Positions 24,660 through 34,828 of a DNA stretch of 50,627 nucleotides are shown in pieces. Made by a program: the position numbers and the translations under genes. A model generated the notes under the pieces. The model was not told where the DNA came from. It worked only from the letters and a program-made list of their open reading frames with translations, and ran no database searches. Numbering within the stretch: the first letter of the stretch is position 1; every line of letters starts with the position of its first letter. Source of the DNA: an uncultured Pelagibacteraceae bacterium (GTDB lineage Bacteria; Pseudomonadota; Alphaproteobacteria; Pelagibacterales; Pelagibacteraceae); contig CABZNY010000007.1 of NCBI GenBank assembly GCA_902527265.1, positions 1-50,627 of the forward strand. Reading direction: 5' to 3'.

Positions 24660-25610
24660 TTACTTTATTTCTCGAATAGGCTTACCAGCAACACAGGCTT
24701 CTAAATTCTCAATCATTTGTGTATAGAAAATAGAATAATTTTCAGCTGTGACATAGCCTACGTGTGGAAGCAAAAGTGCGTTAGGCACAAATCTCAATTT
24801 ATGACCGCTGGGTAGAGGTTCTTTATCATAAACATCTATACCAGCTCCAGCAATTACATTAGTTGAAAGAGCTATAATTAAATCGTCTTCGTTTACAATT
24901 GGACCTCTTGAGGTATTAATTAGAAATGCAGATTTTTTCATTTTATCAAATTCAGCAAGCTTTATACAATCTTTGTATCTTGCACCTCCCTGAACATGAA
25001 TTGAAATAAAGTCAGAGTTTTGAATAAGATCCTCTTTGCTAGATGGCAAAACATCAAGTTCTTTACATTTATCTAGACTTAAATTTTCACTCCATGCCAT
25101 AACTTGCATGCCAAAAGCTTTTGCTATTTTAGCAACCTGAGATCCAACTTTTCCTAAACCAATAAGGCCCAGAATTTTTCCTTTTAATTCAACTCCCACT
25201 GTTGTCTGCCAATAACCTTGATACATATTATCAATTTCAACTTTAATATTCCTTGCAAGGCCTAAGATTAAAGCCCATGTTAACTCGCATGTTGGATTTG
25301 AATTAATTTCAGTTCCAGTAACAATAATTTTTGCTTTCTTTGCTGCCTCTAGATCTATGGCTTTATTTCTCATTCCGCTTGTTGAAATATATTTTAGTTT
25401 TTTTAAATTTTTAATTAGATTTGAACTTATTATAGTTCTCTCCCTCATGATAAGCAGGGCTTCAAATTCTTTTAATTTTTCTTCGGCATCATCCTCGTTT
25501 TCAAAAGGTTCGCTAAAAATCTCTATGTCAAACTTTGATGAAAGATTTTTCAAATCTATAAATTCTTGAGCAACGTTTTGATAATCGTCTAAAATAGCTA
25601 CCTTAAGCAT
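24660..25610 (-). CDS. D-2-hydroxyacid dehydrogenase (NAD-dependent)
   Basis: A 316-residue enzyme from the ATG at 25610 (MLKVAILDDYQN). A longer frame 12 codons upstream is rejected because its extension is basic, unlike the family, and lies inside the neighbouring gene. The Rossmann motif is GLIGLGKVGSQ; catalytic Arg is in INTSRGPIV, Glu in YDKEPLP and His in LLPHVGY, the classic Arg-Glu-His set. It interconverts a 2-oxo acid and a D-2-hydroxy acid, close in style to phosphoglycerate or hydroxypyruvate reductases, though no serA ACT domain is present. It overlaps the EamA gene by 8 bases. Confidence 0.88.
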   Translation of the reverse strand: MLKVAILDDYQNVAQEFIDLKNLSSKFDIEIFSEPFENEDDAEEKLKEFEALLIMRERTIISSNLIKNLKKLKYISTSGMRNKAIDLEAAKKAKIIVTGTEINSNPTCELTWALILGLARNIKVEIDNMYQGYWQTTVGVELKGKILGLIGLGKVGSQVAKIAKAFGMQVMAWSENLSLDKCKELDVLPSSKEDLIQNSDFISIHVQGGARYKDCIKLAEFDKMKKSAFLINTSRGPIVNEDDLIIALSTNVIAGAGIDVYDKEPLPSGHKLRFVPNALLLPHVGYVTAENYSIFYTQMIENLEACVAGKPIREIK

Positions 25611-26508
25611 TTTGAGTTTTTTTGTTCGAGATTGTAATACCAGCAATTATAAAAATTGCACCTAAGAAATGATAAAATAAAATTTTTTCATTAAAAATTA
25701 TCATAGCCATTATTGCACCAAGAATTGGCATCAAATGAAGAAAAACTCCAGATCTATTAGCCCCAATAAGTTTTACACCTTTTATCCAAAACAGAAATGA
25801 GATTAGACCAGGGAAAAAAACAACATAGAATAAAACTAAATAAAAAGAGGATTGTAATTTGATTACACTGCCCAAACTATAATCAATAAAATACATAGGA
25901 ATTAGAAAAATAACTCCAAAAGTTATAACGATCTGTAATAGAGAAATTGGAGATAGATTGAATTCCTTTTTTTTCAAAAGAGCTGAATAAAGAGACCATG
26001 CAAACATTGCAATTAATGCAAAAATATCTCCTTTGTTAAAAGACAAATTTAATAAATTATTTAAATTTGCTTTTGTTATTATAAACAAAACACCTGTAAG
26101 TGAGAGAAATACTCCTATTATTTGAAATGAATTTGTTTTCTCAATTCTAAGTAAAGATGAAAATAATATAATCATAACTGGTACTGTTGAAATCATAAGT
26201 ACTCCAGTAATAACTTGGGTATGTCTCAGTGAATAAAAAAGAGCTGAATTAAAAACTGTCACAGCTAAAATTCCCAACAATGAAAATAAAAAAATATTAT
26301 CTATTATAATTTTTTTGTTATTTAATAATTCTTTATAAGTGAACGGAAGTAAAACTAACCAAGCCAAAAACCATCTATAAAAATTTAAAGATATCGGAGG
26401 AATATCAATAATGCTTGCAGCTTTTCCTACTATAAAGTTACCTGCCCAAAATAAACAAGCTAAAACTAAATAAAGAGAGGCTAAATATAAAGGGCTAAGT
26501 GTTTTCAT
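25603..26508 (-). CDS. DMT-superfamily permease (EamA)
   Basis: A 301-residue ten-helix membrane protein with two EamA repeats. The N-terminal LACLFWAGNFIVGKAASI and the YRWFLAWLVLLPF segment are typical of the family. It is translationally linked at both ends: 14-base overlap with the IOR gene upstream and 8-base overlap with the hydroxyacid dehydrogenase downstream. A metabolite exporter is likely, perhaps of the 2-oxo or 2-hydroxy acids handled by its neighbours; this is inference. Confidence 0.87.
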   Translation of the reverse strand: MKTLSPLYLASLYLVLACLFWAGNFIVGKAASIIDIPPISLNFYRWFLAWLVLLPFTYKELLNNKKIIIDNIFLFSLLGILAVTVFNSALFYSLRHTQVITGVLMISTVPVMIILFSSLLRIEKTNSFQIIGVFLSLTGVLFIITKANLNNLLNLSFNKGDIFALIAMFAWSLYSALLKKKEFNLSPISLLQIVITFGVIFLIPMYFIDYSLGSVIKLQSSFYLVLFYVVFFPGLISFLFWIKGVKLIGANRSGVFLHLMPILGAIMAMIIFNEKILFYHFLGAIFIIAGITISNKKTQNA

Positions 26509-29500
26509 GAAAAGAATTTAGTAAATCTGTTCTATAGTTTATAGCTTCTTTTATATTCTTTTCCTTAACATGTCCAAAACCTCTGATTTGATCAGGCACT
26601 GATGCTATTTTAACTGCTGTTTCATAGTTTGATTTGTTTATTTTTATTCCTATGTCAGTAATTGTTTCCTTGTAATCTCTTATCAATTCTCTCTCTTTTT
26701 TTCTTTCATTTAAATAACCAAATGGATCAAGCTTTGTACCTCTTAAAAATTTAAATTTAGAGAGTAGTTTAAACACATTAAACAACCATCCTCCAAATTT
26801 AACTTTTAGCAATTTCCCATCAACTTTACTTTTTTTACTAAAAATTGGAGGGGCTAAATAAAAATTATAATTAAAATTACCCTCAAAGTTTTTATTTACA
26901 TCGTCTACGAATTTTTTATTTGTCATTAATCGCGATACTTCATACTCATCTTTGTATGCCATTAATTTGAAATAATTTTTTAAGACTGCGGTTGAGAATT
27001 GACTGCCGTTTCCTATATTTTTATCTATCTTTCTAGCATAACTTACAAGATCTCCAAATTTTTCAGCATATTTTATATTTTGATAATCTTCCAAAAACTT
27101 GAATCTATTCTTATATTTTTCATCAAAACCCTCTAGTACTTCTGGCTCATCTTGAATTATATCTAAAACCTCATCTTTTAAATTTTCATAATGTCTTCCA
27201 AATCTGAATGCATCAATATTATCTTTTACACTTGCACCATTTAACTCAATTGCTTTTTCAATTGATAAAGCTGAAATTGGTATTAAGCCTGATTGATATG
27301 CTACTCCAACATTAAACATATTTGATAGAATTGAATTTCCTAAAATCTTAGATGTAATTTTATTTGATGATATAAACTTTATATTTTCTTGACCTACTAT
27401 GTTAATTAAATTATCTCTCATTTCTTCAAAGGGTAAGTAAAAATTTTTATCCCTTGTAAAATCTCCAGGCATAACCTCATCTGTATTAACTATTAACTTT
27501 GAAATTTTTTTATCTAAGGTTTTTATAATTTCTAAATCATTTGATACAAGTAAATCAAATCCCAGAAGTAAGTTAGTATCACCATAAGATAATCTTATGG
27601 CTCCAACATCTTCTGGTTTTTCAAAAATTCTTAAGAAACTTTTAACAGCTCCACCTTTTTGAGCTAATCCTGTCATATCTAAAACTCCTGATCCTTTTCC
27701 ATCTATTTGAGCAGCAGTTGCAAGCACAGCTCCAATTGTAACAACTCCTGTTCCACCAATTCCAGCAATCATTATCCCAAAAGATTTGTTAATTTGAGGT
27801 AATTTCGGATCATCTATCTTTGAATTTATTTTATTAATTAAATTATCGTCATAATTTTTCTTAAGTCTTATATCTCCCTCAAGACTTACAAAGCTTGGAC
27901 AAAATCCATCAACACATGTGTAATCTTTGTTACAAGAAGATTGGTCAATTTGTCTTTTTCTTCCATATTCAGTTTCAACAGGTGCAATAGAAACACAATT
28001 AGATTGTATTCCACAATCTCCACAACCTTCGCACAGGTCTTTATTAATAAAAATTTTTTTCTTAGGCTCTTCTAAGATGCCTTTTTTTCTTCTCCTTCTT
28101 TTCTCAGCCGCGCAGGTTTGATCATAAATAATAACAGTTGTTCCATTAATTTTGCTTAATTCAATTTGAACATCTATAATATTTTTTCTGTCATAAACTT
28201 TTGAATTTTTCGCAAAACCTCCTCTATCACTATATTTTTCAATTTCATCTGTGATTATTGCAATTTCTTCAACACCTTCTGCTTCAAGCTGTTTAGACAT
28301 TTGCGCAACTGTTGGTAATCCGTCTAATGCTTGACCTCCTGTCAACGCGACAGCATCGTTATACAAAATCTTAAATGTCATTTTAGTTTTTGCTGCAACT
28401 GCATGTCTTATAGATAGAATTCCTGAATGAATGTAAGTCCCATCTCCCATATTTTGAAAAACATGGTCAGTATTGCTAAAAACAGACTCACCAACCCAAG
28501 TTGCCCCCTCTGATCCCATTTGTGAAAAGCCTTCATTATCTCTTTCCATATGTTCCACAAGATATGCACAACTGATACCTGTAATTGCTCTACTACCCTC
28601 TGGTATTCTAGTTGAAGTATTATGAGGGCACCCAGAGCAGAAATGTGGAACTCTTTTTAAGGAGATATTTGAATTAATTTTTTCTTTCAAAGACTTTAAC
28701 TTTTTTGAAAGATTATGTACTTCATCCGGTAAGTTAAGATAATTAATTATTTCAGATATTTTTAAACCGATTTCTCCTGGGTCTAAAGCTCCAGAAGAAA
28801 CAAATAAATCATTATTATTTTCGTCATTTTTTCCAACTACTTTTATATTTAAATTTTTATTAAATAATATTTCTTTAACTTGTGTTTCAATGATTGATCT
28901 TTTTTCTTCAACAACAATGATTTTTTCCAAATTTTCCGAAAATTTTTCAATTATTGTTTCCTCTAATGGCCAAGGCATAGCAATTTTAAGAAATTTAATT
29001 CCTATTTGGTTGGCAACATCTTCATTTATTCCTATTTTTTCTAGCCCTAATTTTGTATCTAAAAAAGATTTTCCAGTGCTAATTATTCCAACTTTTGGAT
29101 TTTCTGAGTCGAAAATAATTTTATTCAAATTATTTATTTTACAAAATTCTTTTACATATTTTATTTTATGATGGTGTAGTCGATATTCTTTTTCTTGAGC
29201 GGTATCTTTAAGTCTTATATTTAAACCTTCAGATGGATAGTTTTCACTTGAAATATCTAAAAGATTTAACCTATTTTCATCTAAGTTAACTGTTGCTCCT
29301 GAACTCACGTTATCATGAACACACTTTATCCCTACCCAACATCCACTTTTTCTTGATAATTCTATTCCTATTATTCCATAATCTAGTATTTCTTGAACAC
29401 CACTTGGATTAAAAAAAGGTATCATCGCATCAATCATTGCAAATTCACTTTGATGAGAGGTTGTTGAGGACTCACATATATGGTCATCCCCCATTAAAGC

Positions 29501-29914
29501 AATGACGCCTCCAAACTTTGAGGTACCTGCCAGATTTACATGTTTTAATGCATCTCCTGCTCTATCTACTCCTGGCCCTTTACCATACCATATGCCAAAA
29601 ACACCATCGTATTTATCTTGTTTTCTAAGATTGACTTGCTGTGTTCCCCATAGAGAAGTTGCAGCGAGTTCCTCATTTATTCCTGGTTGAAAATAAATAT
29701 TGTTTTCATTCAAATATTTTTTGTTTTTTAAAATCTGCTGGTCGTAGCCACCTAGAGGAGATCCTCTATAGCCAGAGATGTAACATGCAGTACTTAAGTT
29801 TTTTTGTTTATCTCTTCTTGCTTGAACAATTGGAACTCGAACAAGAGCTTGGGCACCAGTTAAAAATCTAGTGCCTTTACTTAATTTATATTTGTCTTCA
29901 AGTTTAATTTCCAC
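26495..29914 (-). CDS. Indolepyruvate ferredoxin oxidoreductase, fused single-chain form
   Basis: A 1139-residue single-chain 2-oxoacid:ferredoxin oxidoreductase. The N-terminal pyrimidine-binding domain carries SGYRGSPLGGYDQ; the central ThDP-binding domain carries CSGCPHN and MGDGTYIHSG; a Cys-rich segment (CEGCGDCGIQSNC, then CVDGFCPSF) binds Fe-S cluster(s); the gamma domain carries GIGGTGVVTIGAV. It oxidatively decarboxylates arylpyruvates such as indolepyruvate to the acyl-CoA, reducing ferredoxin, and is the fused type found in aerobic proteobacteria. It lies 14 bases after the DadA-like gene and overlaps the EamA gene, so it takes part in a 2-oxo-acid operon. Confidence 0.92.
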   Translation of the reverse strand: MEIKLEDKYKLSKGTRFLTGAQALVRVPIVQARRDKQKNLSTACYISGYRGSPLGGYDQQILKNKKYLNENNIYFQPGINEELAATSLWGTQQVNLRKQDKYDGVFGIWYGKGPGVDRAGDALKHVNLAGTSKFGGVIALMGDDHICESSTTSHQSEFAMIDAMIPFFNPSGVQEILDYGIIGIELSRKSGCWVGIKCVHDNVSSGATVNLDENRLNLLDISSENYPSEGLNIRLKDTAQEKEYRLHHHKIKYVKEFCKINNLNKIIFDSENPKVGIISTGKSFLDTKLGLEKIGINEDVANQIGIKFLKIAMPWPLEETIIEKFSENLEKIIVVEEKRSIIETQVKEILFNKNLNIKVVGKNDENNNDLFVSSGALDPGEIGLKISEIINYLNLPDEVHNLSKKLKSLKEKINSNISLKRVPHFCSGCPHNTSTRIPEGSRAITGISCAYLVEHMERDNEGFSQMGSEGATWVGESVFSNTDHVFQNMGDGTYIHSGILSIRHAVAAKTKMTFKILYNDAVALTGGQALDGLPTVAQMSKQLEAEGVEEIAIITDEIEKYSDRGGFAKNSKVYDRKNIIDVQIELSKINGTTVIIYDQTCAAEKRRRRKKGILEEPKKKIFINKDLCEGCGDCGIQSNCVSIAPVETEYGRKRQIDQSSCNKDYTCVDGFCPSFVSLEGDIRLKKNYDDNLINKINSKIDDPKLPQINKSFGIMIAGIGGTGVVTIGAVLATAAQIDGKGSGVLDMTGLAQKGGAVKSFLRIFEKPEDVGAIRLSYGDTNLLLGFDLLVSNDLEIIKTLDKKISKLIVNTDEVMPGDFTRDKNFYLPFEEMRDNLINIVGQENIKFISSNKITSKILGNSILSNMFNVGVAYQSGLIPISALSIEKAIELNGASVKDNIDAFRFGRHYENLKDEVLDIIQDEPEVLEGFDEKYKNRFKFLEDYQNIKYAEKFGDLVSYARKIDKNIGNGSQFSTAVLKNYFKLMAYKDEYEVSRLMTNKKFVDDVNKNFEGNFNYNFYLAPPIFSKKSKVDGKLLKVKFGGWLFNVFKLLSKFKFLRGTKLDPFGYLNERKKERELIRDYKETITDIGIKINKSNYETAVKIASVPDQIRGFGHVKEKNIKEAINYRTDLLNSFHENT

Positions 29915-29928
29915 ACTATTTAACTTTT

Positions 29929-31170
29929 TTAAGCAAATCTAACTGAACTGTAAGGCTTTAAATCCATATTAGTATTTTCATTTGCAATCATACCAGACAC
30001 TATTTTTCCAGAAATTGCACCTAAAGTCCATCCTAAATGATGGTGACCAAATGAGTAAAATACATTTTTATAATTTTTTGATGGTCCAATTATTGGTAAA
30101 AAATCTGGCAGTGTAGGTCTAAATCCTAACCACTCATCTTTGTGCTCAGGCAAACCGTCAAGCATATCCTTCGCATTTAAAATTAAGTTTTTGATCCTGG
30201 ATTTTGATAAAGCATTTTCTAAACCGCCAAACTCCACAGTACCAACTACTCTTAACCCTTGATCCATTGGTGACATTCCAAACCCTCTGTTAGAATAAAC
30301 CACTGGTCTAGAAATTAAATGATCAAAATCTTTAAAATGAACATGATACCCTCTTTCGGTATCCAGTGGAATATTTTCATGAAGTTTATCAGTAAGTTTT
30401 TTTGAAAACGCACCACATGCAATAACCAATTTATCAAAAACAAATCTCTGTGTTTCCGATCTTAAAACAGGTTTCTCCTCGTCAAAATTCAAATCTTGAA
30501 TATTTAGTTTTAAAAACTTTCCACCTTTTTTTATAAAATTTTCAAATAGCTTTATTAATATTTTTTTTGGATTTCTTGCATGTCTTGCATAATCATAGAA
30601 AACACCTCCATGATAAAATGGTTTTAAATTTGGTTCCAAATCATGTATTTCTTTTTTATTAACCACTTGTTGTTTAACACCTAGATCGTCCCTAATTTTT
30701 ATTTCTAATTCTCTACTTTTTAAATTTTTTTCATTCCAGACATATAAAATACCATTATTTTCAACTAAACCCTCTAGATCTATCTCTTCGAATAATTCAT
30801 CATAAGCCAGTAATGATTGATCTAAAATTTGATGCATATTTTTTGCGGTATGCATCATTTTATCATTAGTACAATTCATTAAAAATTTTGAAAACCAAGG
30901 GATCATTTTTGGAACATAATTCCATTTAAGTGCCAAGGGTCCTCTTGAGCTCATAAGCATTGATGGAACATCACTTACAATATCTGGCCTGTTTAAAGGG
31001 ACTGATGCATAAGGAGAAAAATGACCTGCATTACCATAAGAGGCTGCATTTCCAGGTTCATCTCTATCGAACAAGATTACTTGATAGCCTTTTTTTTGAA
31101 GAAAAAGAGCATTACATACTCCTTGAATTCCTGCTCCTATTATACCAACTTTTAAAATTTTTTCTGACAC
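29929..31170 (-). CDS. FAD-dependent D-amino acid dehydrogenase-like oxidoreductase (DAO family)
   Basis: A 413-residue flavoprotein. The dinucleotide motif GAGIQG (12-17) is followed by the FDRDEPGNAASYGNAG segment that in DadA-type enzymes precedes substrate binding, and the C-terminal HHLGWTLGAISGKIVSGMI closes the FAD site. Such enzymes oxidise D-amino acids, or hydroxyproline-type substrates, to 2-oxo acids or imines. It is the first gene of the set ending at 23395, 73 bases after the rodA stop. Supply of a 2-oxo acid to the oxidoreductase downstream is an attractive inference. Substrate is unknown. Confidence 0.82.
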   Translation of the reverse strand: MSEKILKVGIIGAGIQGVCNALFLQKKGYQVILFDRDEPGNAASYGNAGHFSPYASVPLNRPDIVSDVPSMLMSSRGPLALKWNYVPKMIPWFSKFLMNCTNDKMMHTAKNMHQILDQSLLAYDELFEEIDLEGLVENNGILYVWNEKNLKSRELEIKIRDDLGVKQQVVNKKEIHDLEPNLKPFYHGGVFYDYARHARNPKKILIKLFENFIKKGGKFLKLNIQDLNFDEEKPVLRSETQRFVFDKLVIACGAFSKKLTDKLHENIPLDTERGYHVHFKDFDHLISRPVVYSNRGFGMSPMDQGLRVVGTVEFGGLENALSKSRIKNLILNAKDMLDGLPEHKDEWLGFRPTLPDFLPIIGPSKNYKNVFYSFGHHHLGWTLGAISGKIVSGMIANENTNMDLKPYSSVRFA

Positions 31171-31243
31171 AGGAAAAATATAGTTGGTGGGTTAAATTAT
31201 AATAGATGTTATTTGATCGCGGTGGATAACTGTTTACATCATC

Positions 31244-32374
31244 TTAATTGCCGATCGAATCTCGACTATAAATTTTGCAGCTCATTACAATACTTAAACC
31301 AAGCATTATTGATAACATAGATGATCCTCCGTATGACATGATAGGAAGTGGTGCTCCAACGATTGGCAACAACCCAACTACCATGGCTATATTTACAAAA
31401 ATATATAAGAACAAAGCAGATGCAAAACCATAACAGTATAGTTTTGCAAAAAATGATCTGCTTGAAAAACCAATCCTTATTATTCTATAAATTAATAAAG
31501 CGTATAATAAAATTAGAAGCATTGAACCAACAAAGCCAAATTCTTCAGAAAAAAGAGTAAAAATAAAGTCAGTGTGTTTTTCAGGTAAGAATTCAAGATA
31601 ACTTTGTGTACCCTGCAAGAAACCTTTACCTAACAATCCTCCTGAACCAATCGCTATTTTAGATTGAATTATTTGATAACCTGCACCCAAAGGGTCTCTA
31701 TCTGGATTAAAAAAAGTTAATATTCTTGATTTTTGATATGGTTTTAAAATTGAAATTACAAAAGGTAATGAGACTAACAATATTAATCCTGAATATATAA
31801 AATATTTTAAATTAAGTCCTGCTAACCAAATAATAGCCAACCCACTTCCTGCTATTAAAATTGCTGTTCCTAAATCAGGTTGAGTTATAACTAAATAGCA
31901 AGGTATCAACAAAAGTATGATTGGTTGCAATAAATATTTATAACTTTGAATATCTGAGCTTTGAATACGATGGTAATATCTTGCAAAACAAACTATTATT
32001 GCAATTTTCATTAGTTCTGAAGGCTGAAGGTTCATTATGAAAAGATTTATCCATCGTTTAGATCCTGATGCTGAAATTCCAAAAAAAATTACAAGTAATA
32101 GAAGTAAAATTCCTAGAATATAAAAAATATATGCCTGCCTATACCAAAATGAAACTCTTACAAATGACAAAACAAAAAACATAGAAAAAAATACTAGAAA
32201 TCTAGTTAGATGATTTTTAGTATAAAAAGAAAAGTTCCCACTTTCTGTAGAATAAATTGAAAAAACACTCATTGAACCAATTATAGCAACAATTATTATT
32301 AAAAAGTAATCAATAGCTCTCAGTTTATCAATAAATGAATAGCTATTAGAATTTAGTGATGTTGAAAGTATCAT
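31244..32374 (-). CDS. rodA: Rod-shape peptidoglycan polymerase RodA (SEDS family)
   Basis: A 376-residue polytopic SEDS protein. Family signatures visible are LQPSELMKIAIIVCFARYY, the periplasmic loop GSGGLLGKGFLQGTQSYLEFLPEKHTDFIF region with its catalytic-type acidic residues, and the C-terminal LPIVGAPLPIMSYGGSSM. It polymerises lipid II into glycan strands during elongation with PBP2, whose gene overlaps it by 4 bases. Complete and normal for the family. Confidence 0.95.
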   Translation of the reverse strand: MILSTSLNSNSYSFIDKLRAIDYFLIIIVAIIGSMSVFSIYSTESGNFSFYTKNHLTRFLVFFSMFFVLSFVRVSFWYRQAYIFYILGILLLLLVIFFGISASGSKRWINLFIMNLQPSELMKIAIIVCFARYYHRIQSSDIQSYKYLLQPIILLLIPCYLVITQPDLGTAILIAGSGLAIIWLAGLNLKYFIYSGLILLVSLPFVISILKPYQKSRILTFFNPDRDPLGAGYQIIQSKIAIGSGGLLGKGFLQGTQSYLEFLPEKHTDFIFTLFSEEFGFVGSMLLILLYALLIYRIIRIGFSSRSFFAKLYCYGFASALFLYIFVNIAMVVGLLPIVGAPLPIMSYGGSSMLSIMLGLSIVMSCKIYSRDSIGN

Positions 32375-34317
32375 GCAATATTTTTTAAATCTTTTCTAAT
32401 TTTTTCTCTTAATTCATGCCTATCTAAAATTTTTTTTATTAATTTGTTTGCTAATGGAGCGGCTGCTTTACTACCAGAGCCTCCATGCTCTATCAAAACA
32501 CTAAGGGAATATCTTGGTTTATCATAAGGTGCAAATGCTACAAATAAAGCATGATCTCTACTTTTATATTCTATCTCTTCAAGGTCTAAATCAAGCTCTC
32601 TATCTTGATCGGTAATTCTTTTAACTTGAGAAGTTCCTGTTTTTCCAGCAAACTTATATTTATCCTCTTTGTGTCTAGATCTGAAGGAGGTTCCAAATTG
32701 TTCATTAGTTGATCCATACATTGCATCCAGAACTAATTTTAAATTATTTGGATTTCTGTAAAGTCTTTCATAGTATTTAAATTCCTGATCTTTCAAAATA
32801 TTTTGACTTACAGATTTATTTTTTTCGCTTTCGATTTTTGATTTAATAATATCTAAATCTACATCTTTATCATAAATTAAATTTGGCTTAATTTTATAGC
32901 CTCCATTAGCCAATTGAGCTGTCATCAAACATAATTGAAGTGGAGTAGTCTGTATGTAACCCTGTCCTATTCCAGTAATTACAGTTTCGCCAAGATACCA
33001 AGACTGTTCTAAAACTTGTTTTTTCCATTTCGTTGACGGGACTATTCCTTTTTTTTCTTCTAAAAAAAAATCTTCTAAGACTTTTGAGCCTAGGCCATAT
33101 CTTTTTGCAATTAATGAGAGCTTATCTACACCTAAAAGCCTTGCGACTTCATAAAAATAAATATCACATGACTGTTTGATGGCATTTCTCATACTCATCC
33201 ATCCATGACCATTTTTTTTCCAACAATGATATCTTTCTCCATACAATTCATATGGATGATCATGGCCTTTGCAGTTTACTTTAAACTTTGTGTCTATTAT
33301 CCCATATTCTAGTGCAGCAAGTGCAACTAAGGGTTTTATAGTTGATCCAGGAGAATATAATCCAGCTAATGATTTATTTAGTAAAGGTCTTAACTTATTA
33401 TTTTTAATTTCATTCCAATCTTTAGTACTTATTCCATGCGTAAACTTATTAGGATCGTAGGTTGGGGACGATGCCATAGTAATTACTTCACCTGTGTATA
33501 TATCCATAACACATATTGAGCCTGCCTGATTTTTTAATAACTCTTGAGCCAATTGCTGAATTTCCAAGTCTATGGTTGTTCTTAAATTTTCACCTTGAGT
33601 TTCTTTATTATAACTAATTTCACTTATTTTTTTTCCTGATGCATTTACTTCATATCTTTTAGTTCCATGATTTCCTATTAGGTCAGTATCTTTTGAATTT
33701 TCAATACCAATTTTTCCAACTTTTAAACCTGGTACAAAGTTTTCCTCTATTTTTTTTTTATTTTGAATATCTTGAGTTGTTGCATCACCAACATAACCAA
33801 CAACATGTACTAAATCATTGGAATAAGGGTAATATCTTGAAGTTGACAAAACTGGCTTCGCTCCATCTAATTCATGCAAGTACAAATTCAATTTAGAAAA
33901 TTCGTTCCATGATAAATTTTCAGAAATTATTAAAGTATCCCAAGGCTTAGACTTTTCTTTCTTCTCATATATTTTTTTTATTTCATCTTCTTTAAGACTT
34001 ATAATATTTTTGAGTTTAAAAATTGAATTATTAAAATTGGAAACTTCTTCAAGAGATAAATGAACTTGATAAACTCTTTGATTGTCTGCAATAACATTAT
34101 TAAAATAATCAGTTATTATTCCTCTTTGAGGTGGGGTTTTCCATTCTCTAATTCTATTTTTGTCAGATAAAACTTCATATTTTTGCTTCTCAGAAATTTG
34201 CAGATTATATAATCTTGAAGTAACAATCCCAAGTAACCCAATTTTTGCTGCAACTAAAACAAAAAGTCTTCTACTTATAATTTTATTTTTATTTAAATTG
34301 TCAGTTTTTTTTATCAT
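32371..34317 (-). CDS. mrdA: Penicillin-binding protein 2 (peptidoglycan transpeptidase)
   Basis: A 648-residue class B PBP. One N-terminal membrane anchor (about residues 15-35) is followed by the PBP dimerisation domain (RGIITDYFNNVIADN) and the transpeptidase domain with catalytic Ser325 in STIK, the SCD motif (KQSCDIYFY) and KTGT (AGKTGTSQV). It crosslinks new peptidoglycan in the elongasome with RodA. It starts inside mreD (17-base overlap) and overlaps rodA by 4 bases. A charged segment near 515-545 (EKNKSVSQ and following) looks like a loop before the KTGT region. Confidence 0.95.
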   Translation of the reverse strand: MIKKTDNLNKNKIISRRLFVLVAAKIGLLGIVTSRLYNLQISEKQKYEVLSDKNRIREWKTPPQRGIITDYFNNVIADNQRVYQVHLSLEEVSNFNNSIFKLKNIISLKEDEIKKIYEKKEKSKPWDTLIISENLSWNEFSKLNLYLHELDGAKPVLSTSRYYPYSNDLVHVVGYVGDATTQDIQNKKKIEENFVPGLKVGKIGIENSKDTDLIGNHGTKRYEVNASGKKISEISYNKETQGENLRTTIDLEIQQLAQELLKNQAGSICVMDIYTGEVITMASSPTYDPNKFTHGISTKDWNEIKNNKLRPLLNKSLAGLYSPGSTIKPLVALAALEYGIIDTKFKVNCKGHDHPYELYGERYHCWKKNGHGWMSMRNAIKQSCDIYFYEVARLLGVDKLSLIAKRYGLGSKVLEDFFLEEKKGIVPSTKWKKQVLEQSWYLGETVITGIGQGYIQTTPLQLCLMTAQLANGGYKIKPNLIYDKDVDLDIIKSKIESEKNKSVSQNILKDQEFKYYERLYRNPNNLKLVLDAMYGSTNEQFGTSFRSRHKEDKYKFAGKTGTSQVKRITDQDRELDLDLEEIEYKSRDHALFVAFAPYDKPRYSLSVLIEHGGSGSKAAAPLANKLIKKILDRHELREKIRKDLKNIA

Positions 34318-34828
34318 TCTTTTTAAATAGCACCATATTATCTATCCAAATGAATATTTTAAAAAATATAGGGTAGATTAAAAATGTAACGAATAAACCC
34401 AATATTAAACTTTCATAGACAATTGGAATTTTAAATATTGTTATTAATATAATGTAATTTACTGATCCTACAATTAAAATTGCTATGAAAAATGATATCC
34501 AATCATAAATTAAATTGTATATGATTGTTCTATTTCTTATAAATACTCCAATCGCAGATAATAATAAATAATCTAGGGAAGATATTCCAATTGGCAAACT
34601 TTGAACTACATCATTTATAATGCCTGCAAAAAAAATTAATCCATAACCTAGATGCTCTGGTTTTTTTAAACTCCAGAAGAATACAATAATGTAGCTAAAG
34701 TTTATGATAAAATCATAATTTTTATAAATAATATTAATATTTAAACCTAAAATTACGACTAAAAATAAAATTAAAGTGGGTAAACTTGTAATTGTCTTAG
34801 AATAAATTCTGTTAGTAAATAAACTCAC
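34301..34828 (-). CDS. mreD: Rod shape-determining protein MreD
   Basis: A 175-residue membrane protein with about five to six helices. Sequence conservation in MreD is low; the call rests on hydrophobic profile, the GYGLIFFAGIINDVVQSLPIG motif typical of MreD, and its place between mreC (4-base overlap) and mrdA (17-base overlap). It is an integral part of the elongasome. Confidence 0.9.
   Translation of the reverse strand: MSLFTNRIYSKTITSLPTLILFLVVILGLNINIIYKNYDFIINFSYIIVFFWSLKKPEHLGYGLIFFAGIINDVVQSLPIGISSLDYLLLSAIGVFIRNRTIIYNLIYDWISFFIAILIVGSVNYIILITIFKIPIVYESLILGLFVTFLIYPIFFKIFIWIDNMVLFKKNDKKN

Noticed and set aside
31215..31232. DnaA-box-like TTATCCACC on the - strand after rodA
   Set aside because: A single site with one mismatch to consensus, no cluster of boxes, no AT-rich unwinding element and no dnaA/hemE-type neighbour, so not an origin.
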